The position numbers and the translations under genes were made by a program. A DNA stretch of 32,406 bases, taken from NCBI GenBank assembly GCA_044226035.1, contig JBGAHT010000029.1, positions 1-32,406 on the forward strand, in the 5' to 3' direction. The notes under the pieces were generated by a model. That model was not told where the DNA came from. It made no database searches and was given only the letters and a program-made list of their open reading frames with translations. This DNA comes from Pseudoluteimonas sp044226035. GTDB lineage: Bacteria; Pseudomonadota; Gammaproteobacteria; Xanthomonadales; Xanthomonadaceae. Positions 7,474 through 15,317 of this stretch are shown here, piece after piece (positions within the stretch are counted from its first letter, which is position 1; each line of letters begins with the position of its first letter).

Positions 7474-8037
7474 ATGAACCGATCGCGTTTCGCGCCATTG
7501 CTGCTGTGCGCCACGCTGGCGCTCGCGGCCTGCGCCAGCCCGGGCACGAACATGCTCTCGGCCGACGCGCCGCGCGCCTTGCCCGAACAGGGACCGGTGA
7601 GCGTGTCCTGGGCGGATCCGGCGACCTTCAGCGAATTCCGCAACAGCGGCAATCGCCAGGCGTCCGCGCAAGGCGCCTGGTTGCAGGACCTGGCCGAATA
7701 CATGCGCCGGCAGACCGCGCGCAGGCTGCCGCCGGGCGACACCTTGCAGCTGACCATCCTCGACGTGCAGCGCGCCGGCCAGTACGAACCATGGCGCGAC
7801 ATCCGCATGCAGGACACCCGCGTCGTCCGCGACCTCTATCCGCCGCGGATGACCGTGCGCTTCCGCCAGCTCGATGCGAACGGACAAGTCGTCGCGGAGG
7901 GCGAACGCAAGCTGGTCGACCCGGCCTTCCTGCTCAATACCCCGCCCGGCAGCGACAGCGATCCCTTGCGCTACGAGAAGGGCCTGGTCGACAGCTGGCT
8001 GCGCCGCGAATTCCCGGCGACCCGCGGCGCGGGTTGA
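7474..8037 (+). CDS. DUF3016 family lipoprotein
   Basis: 187 residues. The start is supported by GGGAG eight bases before the ATG. The signal peptide MNRSRFAPLLLCATLALAAC ends in a lipobox (LAAC), so the product should be a lipoprotein. The body matches DUF3016: VSVSWADPATFSEFRNSG near residue 45, then LAEYMRRQTARRLPPGDTLQLTILDVQRAGQYEPW, then the RVVRDLYPPRMTVRFRQLDANGQVVAEGERKLVDPAFL block. DUF3016 proteins have no established biochemical role that I know. A TACTTG -10-like box lies about 27 bases before the ATG. The gene ends three bases before the 3' end of the convergent EAL gene. Confidence 0.85.
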   Translation: MNRSRFAPLLLCATLALAACASPGTNMLSADAPRALPEQGPVSVSWADPATFSEFRNSGNRQASAQGAWLQDLAEYMRRQTARRLPPGDTLQLTILDVQRAGQYEPWRDIRMQDTRVVRDLYPPRMTVRFRQLDANGQVVAEGERKLVDPAFLLNTPPGSDSDPLRYEKGLVDSWLRREFPATRGAG

Positions 8038-8040
8038 GGT

Positions 8041-9228
8041 TCAGCCGGCCGGGCCGCGCGCGGCCGCGCCCGAAAGCACCTCGTCGGCCGGCGCCGCCTT
8101 GCCGATGAGGTAGCCCTGGGCGTAGCGCACCCCGAGTTCGCGCAGGCGCTGCAATTGCGCCGGGGTTTCCACGCCCTCGCAGATCACGTCGGCGCCGATG
8201 CCGTGGGCCATCGCGACGATCGCCTCGACGATCGCCATCGCCTTCGCCGAATCGAACATGTGCCGGGCGAAGGCCTGGTCCATCTTCACGAACTCGAAGC
8301 CGAGCCGGTGCAGGTGGGTGAGGTTGGAATAGCCGGTGCCGAAGTCGTCGAGCGCGAAGCGGATGCCGCGCTCGCGGCAATGGCGCATCACCGCCGCGAC
8401 CGGCTCGTAGTCGAGCATGCGGCTTTCGGTGACCTCGAGCTTGAGCGCGCCCGGCGGCAGGCCGGCGCGTTCGACCCGATCGACGATCTGCCGCGCCATG
8501 CCCGGCTCCACCAGCTGCCGCGCCGAAAGGTTGACCGCGATGTCCGGCAGCGGGTCGCGGCCGGCGTCGCGCAACGACGACAGCAGCGCGATCACGCGGT
8601 CGAGGACGTATTCGCCCACCGGCACGATCAGCGAGGTTTCCTCGGCGAGCTTGATGAACTCGGCCGGCGAGACCGTGCCGTTGCCCGGCAATTCCCAGCG
8701 CACCAATGCCTCGTAGCCGCCGACGCGCGCGGCGGGGATGTCGTAGATCGGCTGGTAGCGCACCTCGATGCCGCCCTCGTCCAGCGCCTGCCGCAGCTGC
8801 GCGTCGCGGCGCAGCTTGTCGATGCCGGTGCGTTGCTCGTGGTCCTCGCCGGGCAGGTCCTCGATCGCGTGCGCGGACGCGCCTTCGCCGCCGGACTGGA
8901 TCCGGCGCATGCGCCGCGCCAGGCCCTCGACCATGGCGCGCACGACCGGATCGCAGGATTCGATGCGTTCGCGGAACGCCTCGTCCTCGATCGCGAGCAG
9001 CACCGCGTCGCTGGCCGCGGTGGCGGTGGCGGTGCGCGCGCCGTGGTCGAGCATCGACAGTTCGTCGAGCATTTCGCCGGGGCCGAAGCTGCCGTGCTCG
9101 TGCCGGCGCTGGCCGTCGCTGGAGGCGAGCACGACCTGGCCGCTTTCGATCAGCCAGGCGCAATCGGCCGGATCGCCCTGCCGGTACAGCACTTCGCCCG
9201 CGAACAGCGAGCGGCGGATGGTGGCCAT
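8041..9228 (-). CDS. Cyclic-nucleotide-binding domain / EAL c-di-GMP phosphodiesterase
   Basis: 395 residues from the ATG at 9228, which follows GGGGGAA at good spacing; an ATG six codons upstream lies within or before that site. Residues about 8-95 form a CRP-type cyclic-nucleotide-binding fold (LFAGEVLYRQGDPADCAWLIESGQVVLA, FGPGEMLDELSMLDHGARTATATA, with the Arg-Thr-Ala phosphate-cassette-like end). A linker of about 45 residues leads to an EAL domain (about 145-390). The EAL signature (173-175), N233, E265, DDFGTGYS from 294, K315, E351 and Q371 are all kept, so the domain is predicted to hydrolyse c-di-GMP. No GGDEF domain, membrane helix or signal peptide is present. This suggests a cytosolic phosphodiesterase gated by a nucleotide ligand or by protein contact. 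The gene is convergent with the DUF3016 gene. Confidence 0.93.
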   Translation of the reverse strand: MATIRRSLFAGEVLYRQGDPADCAWLIESGQVVLASSDGQRRHEHGSFGPGEMLDELSMLDHGARTATATAASDAVLLAIEDEAFRERIESCDPVVRAMVEGLARRMRRIQSGGEGASAHAIEDLPGEDHEQRTGIDKLRRDAQLRQALDEGGIEVRYQPIYDIPAARVGGYEALVRWELPGNGTVSPAEFIKLAEETSLIVPVGEYVLDRVIALLSSLRDAGRDPLPDIAVNLSARQLVEPGMARQIVDRVERAGLPPGALKLEVTESRMLDYEPVAAVMRHCRERGIRFALDDFGTGYSNLTHLHRLGFEFVKMDQAFARHMFDSAKAMAIVEAIVAMAHGIGADVICEGVETPAQLQRLRELGVRYAQGYLIGKAAPADEVLSGAAARGPAG

Positions 9229-9346
9229 GCGCTTCCCCCGAAGCATTCGTCCCACAGAGTACGCAAGCCGGCGCGCAAACCGGCAATCGCGGACACCGGC
9301 GCCGGCGCGCGCTAGGCTATCGCGGTTTCCCGCAACCGCATTCGCC

Positions 9347-9592
9347 ATGGACACGCCCGCCGACGCCCCGCCCGACCGCCTCAGCAACGACCCGCGCAGC
9401 CCCTACCACGACGAGGCCTTGCTCGAACGCGGGATCGGCATCCGCTTCAACGGCCAGGAACGCCATAACGTGGAGGAATACTGCGTCAGCGAAGGCTGGA
9501 TCCGGGTGCAGGCCGGACGCGCGCTCGACCGCCGCGGCCAGCCGATGACGATGAAGGTCCGCGGCACGGTGGAACCCTACTTCCGCACCTGA
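9347..9592 (+). CDS. DUF3297 family protein
   Basis: 81 residues from the ATG at 9347. The sequence PPDRLSNDPRSPYHDEALLERGIGIRFNGQERHNVEEYCVSEGWIRVQAGRALDR... is the DUF3297 signature over its entire length, and the family is this short, so the gene is complete. The product is soluble with one cysteine and has no known function. A TAGGCTAT box at 9313-9320 lies 26 to 28 bases upstream and is a plausible -10 element. No strong ribosome-binding site is seen. It is divergent from the EAL gene, with 118 bases between the start codons. Confidence 0.88.
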   Translation: MDTPADAPPDRLSNDPRSPYHDEALLERGIGIRFNGQERHNVEEYCVSEGWIRVQAGRALDRRGQPMTMKVRGTVEPYFRT

Positions 9593-9672
9593 GGCTTTCC
9601 CGCCCGGGCGCGGTCGTCCCGTTCGACGGAACTTCCGGCATCGGGCCGGCGACGGCGCGCGAACCCATGCGG

Positions 9673-9684
9673 CACACTGTGCGC
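9673..9684 (+). promoter_or_regulatory. Predicted leaderless promoter (-10 box) of the MFS gene
   Basis: CACACT (9673-9678) is followed by six bases (GTGCGC) and the ATG at 9685. This is the same geometry as at rsmC, acpH and the ABC ATPase gene. It is the reason for preferring the start at 9685 over the in-frame ATG at 9667, which lies upstream of the box. Confidence 0.42.
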
Positions 9685-11310
9685 ATGCCCTCGCCCGCCG
9701 CCACGATGCCCGCGCCGCAGCCCCGCGGCATCGCCTTCCACCATCCGCTCGCGTTCTGGATCGGTTGCCTGCTGATCGTCGCCGGCGTGTTCGCGCACGC
9801 GCCGATGTTCCTGATGGGCCGCCACACGCACTGGCAGATGGTGGGCATGCCGATGGACGGCTGGATGCTGGCCGGCATGGCCGCGATTCCGCTCGGCGTG
9901 CTGTTCGCCGGCTACGGGCTGATGCCGCGCATGGCGCAGATGCGCAAGACCCTGCAGGGCGGCGGCCGCGTGCATTTCCACCTCGTCGACGACGTCGCGC
10001 TCAACCGCGAGCACTGGAAGCTGGTCGCGGTGCTGGTGGTGGCGCTGGCGGTGGACGTGATGAAGCCGGCGACGCTGGGCTTCGTGGTGCCGGGCATGAG
10101 CCGCGAATACGACATCACCAAGCCGACCGCGAGCCTGCTCGCGCTGGTGGCCTTGACCGGGACCACCGTCGGTTCGGTGCTGTGGGGGCGCATCGGCGAC
10201 CTGTTCGGGCGGCGCTCGGCGATTTTGTTGTCCGCGCTGATGTTCATGGGCACCGCGATCTGCGGCGCGATGCCGAGCTTCGGCTGGAACCTGGCGATGT
10301 GCTTCCTGATGGGCGCGTCCGCCGGCGGGCTGCTGCCGGTCGCGTTCACGCTGATGGCGGAAACCGTGCCGGCCGCGCACCGCGGCTGGCTGCTGGTCGC
10401 GCTCGGCGGCATCGGCACCTCGGCCGGCTACCTGCTCGCCGCCGGCGCCGCGGCCACGCTCGAACCGATGTTCAGCTGGCGCGTGCTGTGGCTGCTCGGC
10501 CTGCCCACCGGCGCGCTGATCGTGTTCCTCAACCGCTTCATCCCCGAATCGCCGCGTTTCCTGTCCGACGCGGGCCTGCCGGACCAGGCGCGCATGGTGC
10601 TGCGGCGGTTCGCGGTGCAGGTGGAAGCCGACGACAGCGCCCATCCCGGCGCGCCGGCGATCGACGATCCGCATCCGGTACGCGGCCTGCGCGCGCTGCT
10701 GCATGGCCGGCATGCGCGCATCAGCCAGGGCCTGCTGGTGTGCGGGATGGCGTGGGGGCTGGCGAACTTCGGCTTCCTGCTGTGGCTGCCGGTGAACCTG
10801 TCGCAGCTGGGCGTCGATCCGAAGCTCGCCAGCGCGCTGCTCGCGAAGGGCGCGGTGTACGCGCTGCCCGGCATCGCCGTGGTGGTGTGGCTGTACCAGC
10901 GCTGGAGTTCGGTGAAATCGCTGGTGCTGTTCATCGGCCTGAGCGCGCTGTCGCTGCTCGCGTTCGCGGCGATCGGCTGGATGCAACTGCGTTCGCCGGC
11001 GATCACCGTCGCCGCGGTTTCGGCGTTGCTGGTCGGCACCAGCGGCGTGATCGCGATGCTGATCCCGTACGCGGCCGAAATCTATCCGGTGCGCCTGCGC
11101 GGCACCGGCGCCGGCGTCGTCGCCGCCAGCTCCAAGGCCGGCGGCATCCTCGGCGCGGCGCTCGGCGTGGCCGGGTTCTTCGAGCACTTCGAGCTTTCGG
11201 CATCGCTGATCGCGCTGAGCATGGTGGTCGCGGCGGCGATGCTGCTGCGCGCGGGCATCGAGACCCGCGGCCAGCGCCTCGAGGACATCGAGCGGCGGAT
11301 GGCGCAGTGA
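9685..11310 (+). CDS. MFS transporter with an extra N-terminal two-helix segment
   Basis: 541 residues from the ATG at 9685. An ATG at 9667 is in frame but lies before the putative -10 box. The core is a 12-helix major facilitator starting near residue 110. Its loop 2-3 motif is GRIGDLFGRRSA (about 168-179), PESPRFL follows helix 6, and the loop 8-9/10-11 region contains AEIYPVRLRGTGAG, the pattern of the organic-acid/sugar-porter side of the superfamily. Unusually, two further helices precede the core (about residues 23-38 and 60-78). The short loop between them is rich in Met and His. A long charged segment (about 80-112) then joins them to the core. The substrate cannot be assigned. It is convergent with the hydrolase gene, with 19 bases between stops. 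Confidence 0.88.
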   Translation: MPSPAATMPAPQPRGIAFHHPLAFWIGCLLIVAGVFAHAPMFLMGRHTHWQMVGMPMDGWMLAGMAAIPLGVLFAGYGLMPRMAQMRKTLQGGGRVHFHLVDDVALNREHWKLVAVLVVALAVDVMKPATLGFVVPGMSREYDITKPTASLLALVALTGTTVGSVLWGRIGDLFGRRSAILLSALMFMGTAICGAMPSFGWNLAMCFLMGASAGGLLPVAFTLMAETVPAAHRGWLLVALGGIGTSAGYLLAAGAAATLEPMFSWRVLWLLGLPTGALIVFLNRFIPESPRFLSDAGLPDQARMVLRRFAVQVEADDSAHPGAPAIDDPHPVRGLRALLHGRHARISQGLLVCGMAWGLANFGFLLWLPVNLSQLGVDPKLASALLAKGAVYALPGIAVVVWLYQRWSSVKSLVLFIGLSALSLLAFAAIGWMQLRSPAITVAAVSALLVGTSGVIAMLIPYAAEIYPVRLRGTGAGVVAASSKAGGILGAALGVAGFFEHFELSASLIALSMVVAAAMLLRAGIETRGQRLEDIERRMAQ

Positions 11311-11329
11311 ACCACCGCCGTTCGCGGAT

Positions 11330-12748
11330 TCATTCCCCGACCGGCATGCGCGCCATGTAGTAATCCACCAGCCGCTCCACTTCCGGCGGATCGATGTTGG
11401 CGAGCCCGATCATGATTTCGTCCTGCCCGGGGAAGATTTCCAGCGCGCCGTTCATGCCTTCCGCGCCGCCGCCGTGGCCGAAGCCGGACACGCCCAGGTG
11501 CCGGCCGACCATGAAGCCGTAGCCGTACCACGGCGTCTGCTTGCGCGTGACCTCGCCGAGCAGCCCGGGCGGCAGCAACTTGCCGGCCCGCAGCGCGCGC
11601 GCGAACTTCAGCAGGTCGCCGGCGGTGCTGTAACCGCCCCCGGCCGCGGTGCCGCGGTACGGCAGCGTGTCGGCGGCATCGACCCAGCGTCCGTCCTTGC
11701 GCGTGTACGCATGCGCGCGGTTCGGGACCGCCACGTCCTCCGGCAGCGAACCGGTGTCGCGCATGTCGGCGGGCGCGAACACATGCTGGCCGACGTAGTC
11801 GTAGTAGGACTGCCCGCTGGCGTGCTCGATGATGTCGCCGAGCAGGACGAAGCCGTAGTTCGAATACTCGTAGCCCTTGCCCGGCGGATGGGTCGGGCCG
11901 CGCGCGCCGTACAGGCGCACGTAGTCGTCGTGCGTCTTCAGTTCCATTCGATGCTTGTCGAAATCCGGTCCGAAGATGTCGCCGGTGCCGCCCGCGTGCG
12001 TGAGCAACTGGCGAATGGTGACCTTGGCAATTTCCGCGTTCGGGTAACCCGGCAGGTACTGGCCGACGCTGCCGTCCAGCGACAGCTTGCCGGCGCCGAC
12101 CAGTTGCAGGGTCGCGACCGCGGTGAACATCTTGTTCATCGAACCGAGGCGGAACTTCGTCTCCATCGTCACCGGCACGCCCGCATCGCGGTCGGCCATG
12201 CCCCACGCGCGTTGCAGCAGGATGTCGTCGCCGCGCGCGACCAGCAGCACCCCGGAGAACGCATCCCGCTTCGCATCGGCGTCGGCCTTCGCCGCCAGCG
12301 CGGCGATCGCGCCCGCCTGGTCGAGTCGCGGGATCCGCAGGTCGGCGGGGCGTTCGACCGCCTCGACGTCGAGCGCCAGCGGCTGGCCCTGGCGCAGGGC
12401 GACGGTCACCCGCGCGACGGTTTCGGAATCCGTTTCCTGCACCAGCGCCTGCGCCGAACCCGGCGCCGAGGGTTCGCGCCGCAGCAGGCGGAAGCCGCCG
12501 GTTTGCTGGTGGAAAGCGAGCATGCCGTCCACGTCGAACCCGGGCTGGTAGCGATCGCGGAACGCCTCCAGTCGCGCGCGGTCGTTCGCGTTGAAGGCGT
12601 CCAGCCACGCGTCCAGCGCCTGCCGCGCGGGATCGTCGGCGGGCGCGATCGCCTTCGCCGCGTTCGCGGCGGCGTGCGGGGCGGGCGCCTGCGCGAAGGC
12701 GGGCAAGGACAGGCACAGGGCGAGCGGGAGGGCGAAGCGAAGGTTCAT
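11330..12748 (-). CDS. Serine beta-lactamase-family hydrolase with N-terminal domain, exported
   Basis: 472 residues. The signal peptide MNLRFALPLALCLSLPAFAQA predicts export. Residues about 35-135 form a separate domain (QALDAWLDAFNANDRARLEAFRDRY... GFRLLRREPSAPGSAQALVQE), like the NTF2-type domains found in front of such hydrolases. The beta-lactamase/class C-type domain covers about 150-470. It has the catalytic SxxK motif SMNK at 203-206, YSN at 295-297 and HGG at 425-427 in place of KTG. All three active-site motifs are present, so it should be an active serine hydrolase. Family members include esterases, D-aminopeptidases and penicillin-binding-like enzymes; a true beta-lactamase role is not implied. 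It is divergent from the pepO-like gene, with 145 bases between starts. Confidence 0.9.
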   Translation of the reverse strand: MNLRFALPLALCLSLPAFAQAPAPHAAANAAKAIAPADDPARQALDAWLDAFNANDRARLEAFRDRYQPGFDVDGMLAFHQQTGGFRLLRREPSAPGSAQALVQETDSETVARVTVALRQGQPLALDVEAVERPADLRIPRLDQAGAIAALAAKADADAKRDAFSGVLLVARGDDILLQRAWGMADRDAGVPVTMETKFRLGSMNKMFTAVATLQLVGAGKLSLDGSVGQYLPGYPNAEIAKVTIRQLLTHAGGTGDIFGPDFDKHRMELKTHDDYVRLYGARGPTHPPGKGYEYSNYGFVLLGDIIEHASGQSYYDYVGQHVFAPADMRDTGSLPEDVAVPNRAHAYTRKDGRWVDAADTLPYRGTAAGGGYSTAGDLLKFARALRAGKLLPPGLLGEVTRKQTPWYGYGFMVGRHLGVSGFGHGGGAEGMNGALEIFPGQDEIMIGLANIDPPEVERLVDYYMARMPVGE

Positions 12749-12893
12749 GGCCTGCGGTTTCCGGCTGGAGGGATAGGTCCCATCCGGATGCGGTCGGGGC
12801 GAACGCGGTTGCACGCGGCGCCGTGACCTGCGGCCTTTGCGCCGCCCGCGCCGGCGTTCTACGCTCGCGTTTTCCCCGCTTCGAGGCCCGCGC

Positions 12894-15020
12894 ATGCCAG
12901 CCCCCACGATCCCGCGCCATTCCCTGCTCGCCTTCGCCGTCGCCGCCGCGCTCGCCACCGGCCTCGGCGCCTGCGAACGCGCCCCCGCGCCCGCCAGCGA
13001 CAACGCGAAGCCCGCCGCGAAGGCGGCCGCGCCGGCCAAGGCCGCGCTCGGCACGTTCGGCTTCGACACCGCCGGCATGGACAAGTCGATCGCGCCCGGC
13101 GACGACTTCTACGGCTACGCCAACGGCGGCTGGATGAAGTCCACGGAAATCCCCGCTGACCGCTCCAGCTACGGCGCCTTCGCGGTGCTCGCGCAGCAGG
13201 CGCGGCAGGACACGCGCGCCATCGTCGAGGGCGCGGCCAACGACGCCAAAGCCAGCGGCGACGAGAAGAAGATCGGCGACTACTACGCCGCGTTCATGGA
13301 CGAAGCCGGGATCGAGGCCAAGGGCCTGGCGCCGGTGAAGCCCGAGCTCGACGCCATCGCCGGCATCGCCGATGCGAACGCGCTGGCCAAGGCGCTCGGT
13401 GGCGAACTGCGCGCCGACGTCGACCTGCTCAACGCCACCAACTACTACACCGACCGCCTGTTCGGCCTGTGGGTGTCGCAGGACATCAACGAACCCACGC
13501 GCACCGCGCCCTACCTCGTGCAGGGCGGCCTGGGCATGCCCGACCGCAGCTTCTACCTCGACGGCGGGCGCATGGCCGACCTGCGCAAGGCCTACCAGGC
13601 GCACGTGGCCAAGGTGCTGGGCCTGGCCGGCATCGCCGACGCGGACGCCAAGGCCGCGCGCATCCTCGCGCTGGAAACCGCGATCGCCAGGGTGCACGCG
13701 ACGCAGGAGGAAACCAACGACGTGCAGAAGGGCGCGAACGCGTGGAAGCGCGCCGACTTCGACGCCAAGGCGCCGGGCCTGGACTGGGCCGCGTACTTCG
13801 ACGCCGCCGGCCTCGGCCAGCAGCAGGATTTCGTCGTCTGGCAGCCCAAGGCGGTGGCCGGCATTTCCGCGCTGGTGAAGTCGCAGCCTCTGGAGACGTG
13901 GAAGGACTACCTCGCCTACCACGCGCTCGACCGCGCCTCGCCCTACCTGCCCAAGGCCTTCGCCGACGAAAGCTTCGATTTCCATGGCCACGTGCTCTAC
14001 GGCACGCCGCAGCAGCCCGAACGCTGGAAGCGCGCGATCGACGACACCAGCGGCGCGCTCGGCGAAGCGATCGGCAAGCTGTACGCGGACAAGCACTTCT
14101 CGCCGGAAACCAAGGCGCGCGCCGAGGCGATGGTGAAGAACATCATCGCCGCGTTCGGCAAGCGCATCGACGCGGTCGCGTGGATGACGCCGGAAACCAA
14201 GGCGCAGGCCAAGGCCAAGCTCGCCGGGCTCAAGGTCGGCGTCGGTTATCCCGACGTGTGGCGCGACTACTCCGCGCTGGAAGTGAAGCGCGACGACGCG
14301 CTCGGCAACGCCGAACGCGCCGGCGAATTCGAGTACCGGCGCAACCTCGCCAAGCTCGGCAAGCCGGTCGGCCACGACGAATGGTGCATGCAGCCGCAGA
14401 CGGTGAACGCGGTGAACCTGCCGCTGGAGAACCGCCTGCTGTTCCCGGCCGCGATCCTGCAGCCGCCGTTCTTCGACCCCAACGCGGACGACGCCGTGAA
14501 CTACGGCGGCATCGGTTCGGTGATCGGCCACGAGATCAGCCACAGCTTCGACAACAGCGGCGCGCTGTTCGACGCCAACGGCAAGCTGCGCAACTGGTGG
14601 ACGCCGGAGGACATGAAGAAGTTCGAGGCCGCCGGCGCCGCGCTGGCCGCGCAGTTCGATACCTACGCGCCGTTCCCGGACCTGCACGTCAACGGCAAGC
14701 TGACCCTGGGCGAGGACATCGCCGACGTCGCCGGCCTCGCCACCGCCTACGACGCCTACCACGCCTCGTGGAACGGCAAGACGCCGGCGACGCTCGACGG
14801 CTTCGCCCCGGACCAGCGCTTCTTCCTCGGCTTCGCCCAGGTGTGGCGCACCAAATTCCGCGACGAAGCGCTGCGCAACCGCGTGCTCACCGACGTGCAC
14901 GCGCCGGGCATGTACCGCGCGCTGACCGTGCGCAACCTCGACGCTTGGTACCCGGCGTTCGACGTGAAGGACGGGCAGAAGCTGTACCTCGCGCCGGACA
15001 AGCGGGTGAAGATCTGGTAA
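12894..15020 (+). CDS. pepO: M13 (neprilysin/PepO) family zinc endopeptidase, lipoprotein
   Basis: 708 residues from the ATG at 12894. The N-terminus has a signal peptide with lipobox-like LGAC near residue 24, followed by an Ala/Lys/Pro-rich linker. The M13 N-terminal domain begins near residue 55 (FDTAGMDKSIAPGDDFYGYANGGWMKSTEIPADRSSYGAF, the family hallmark). The zinc motif HExxH is HEISH (His546, Glu547, His550). The third zinc ligand lies in GEDIADVAGL (Glu607, with Asp611 in the ExxxD position). The substrate-binding block NAVNLPLENRLLFPAAILQPPFF precedes it, and the end KRVKIW is typical. It should cut peptides at the cell envelope. A TACGCT box at 12860-12865, with TTTGCG 18 bases before it, is a plausible promoter. 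A strong terminator follows. Confidence 0.92.
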   Translation: MPAPTIPRHSLLAFAVAAALATGLGACERAPAPASDNAKPAAKAAAPAKAALGTFGFDTAGMDKSIAPGDDFYGYANGGWMKSTEIPADRSSYGAFAVLAQQARQDTRAIVEGAANDAKASGDEKKIGDYYAAFMDEAGIEAKGLAPVKPELDAIAGIADANALAKALGGELRADVDLLNATNYYTDRLFGLWVSQDINEPTRTAPYLVQGGLGMPDRSFYLDGGRMADLRKAYQAHVAKVLGLAGIADADAKAARILALETAIARVHATQEETNDVQKGANAWKRADFDAKAPGLDWAAYFDAAGLGQQQDFVVWQPKAVAGISALVKSQPLETWKDYLAYHALDRASPYLPKAFADESFDFHGHVLYGTPQQPERWKRAIDDTSGALGEAIGKLYADKHFSPETKARAEAMVKNIIAAFGKRIDAVAWMTPETKAQAKAKLAGLKVGVGYPDVWRDYSALEVKRDDALGNAERAGEFEYRRNLAKLGKPVGHDEWCMQPQTVNAVNLPLENRLLFPAAILQPPFFDPNADDAVNYGGIGSVIGHEISHSFDNSGALFDANGKLRNWWTPEDMKKFEAAGAALAAQFDTYAPFPDLHVNGKLTLGEDIADVAGLATAYDAYHASWNGKTPATLDGFAPDQRFFLGFAQVWRTKFRDEALRNRVLTDVHAPGMYRALTVRNLDAWYPAFDVKDGQKLYLAPDKRVKIW

Positions 15021-15044
15021 CCCGCGGCGCGCGATGCGGACACG

Positions 15045-15072
15045 GAAAACGCCGGCGAAAGCCGGCGTTTTC
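15045..15072 (+). terminator. Intrinsic terminator of the M13 peptidase gene
   Basis: GAAAACGCCGGC (15045-15056), GAAA tetraloop, then GCCGGCGTTTTC (15061-15072) form a perfect 12-bp hairpin ending in TTTTC, 24 bases after the stop codon. The stem core is the same as in the terminator at 17175-17201. Confidence 0.88.
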
Positions 15073-15128
15073 GTTGCGCGCGGCCGGCGGACGGCGTTGT
15101 GCAGCGCAAGGTGCCGGGTGGCCCGGGA

Positions 15129-15143
15129 TGTTATAGCGTAACA
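15129..15143 (+). promoter_or_regulatory. Zur-like palindrome upstream of the S53 peptidase
   Basis: TGTTATAGCGTAACA has perfect 5-bp arms (TGTTA/TAACA). It agrees with the proteobacterial Zur operator core TGTTATAnTATAACA at 12 of its 14 defined positions. It is a rare AT-rich patch in this GC-rich region and lies 174 bases upstream of the peptidase ATG at 15318. The remainder of this 297-base intergenic stretch shows no gene or other clear signal. Confidence 0.4.
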
Positions 15144-15317
15144 GTGCGGGTGGCGGAGGCGCCCGCAACGATCCAGGGGCCGGCGACGAGGTTCCTCCGT
15201 TCGCCCACCCGCCCGATGTCGGCGCCACCCGGTTCCGGGCCGGCGCATTCGCAGCACTGGCAAACACCGCGACCGCCGAGTTGCGCGGCCGTCTTCTTCC
15301 ACTCCATAGAAGGCAGG

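Noticed and set aside
12636..12776. Ala-rich low-complexity sequence near the start of the hydrolase gene.
   Set aside because: It is explained by the signal peptide and linker of the exported protein.
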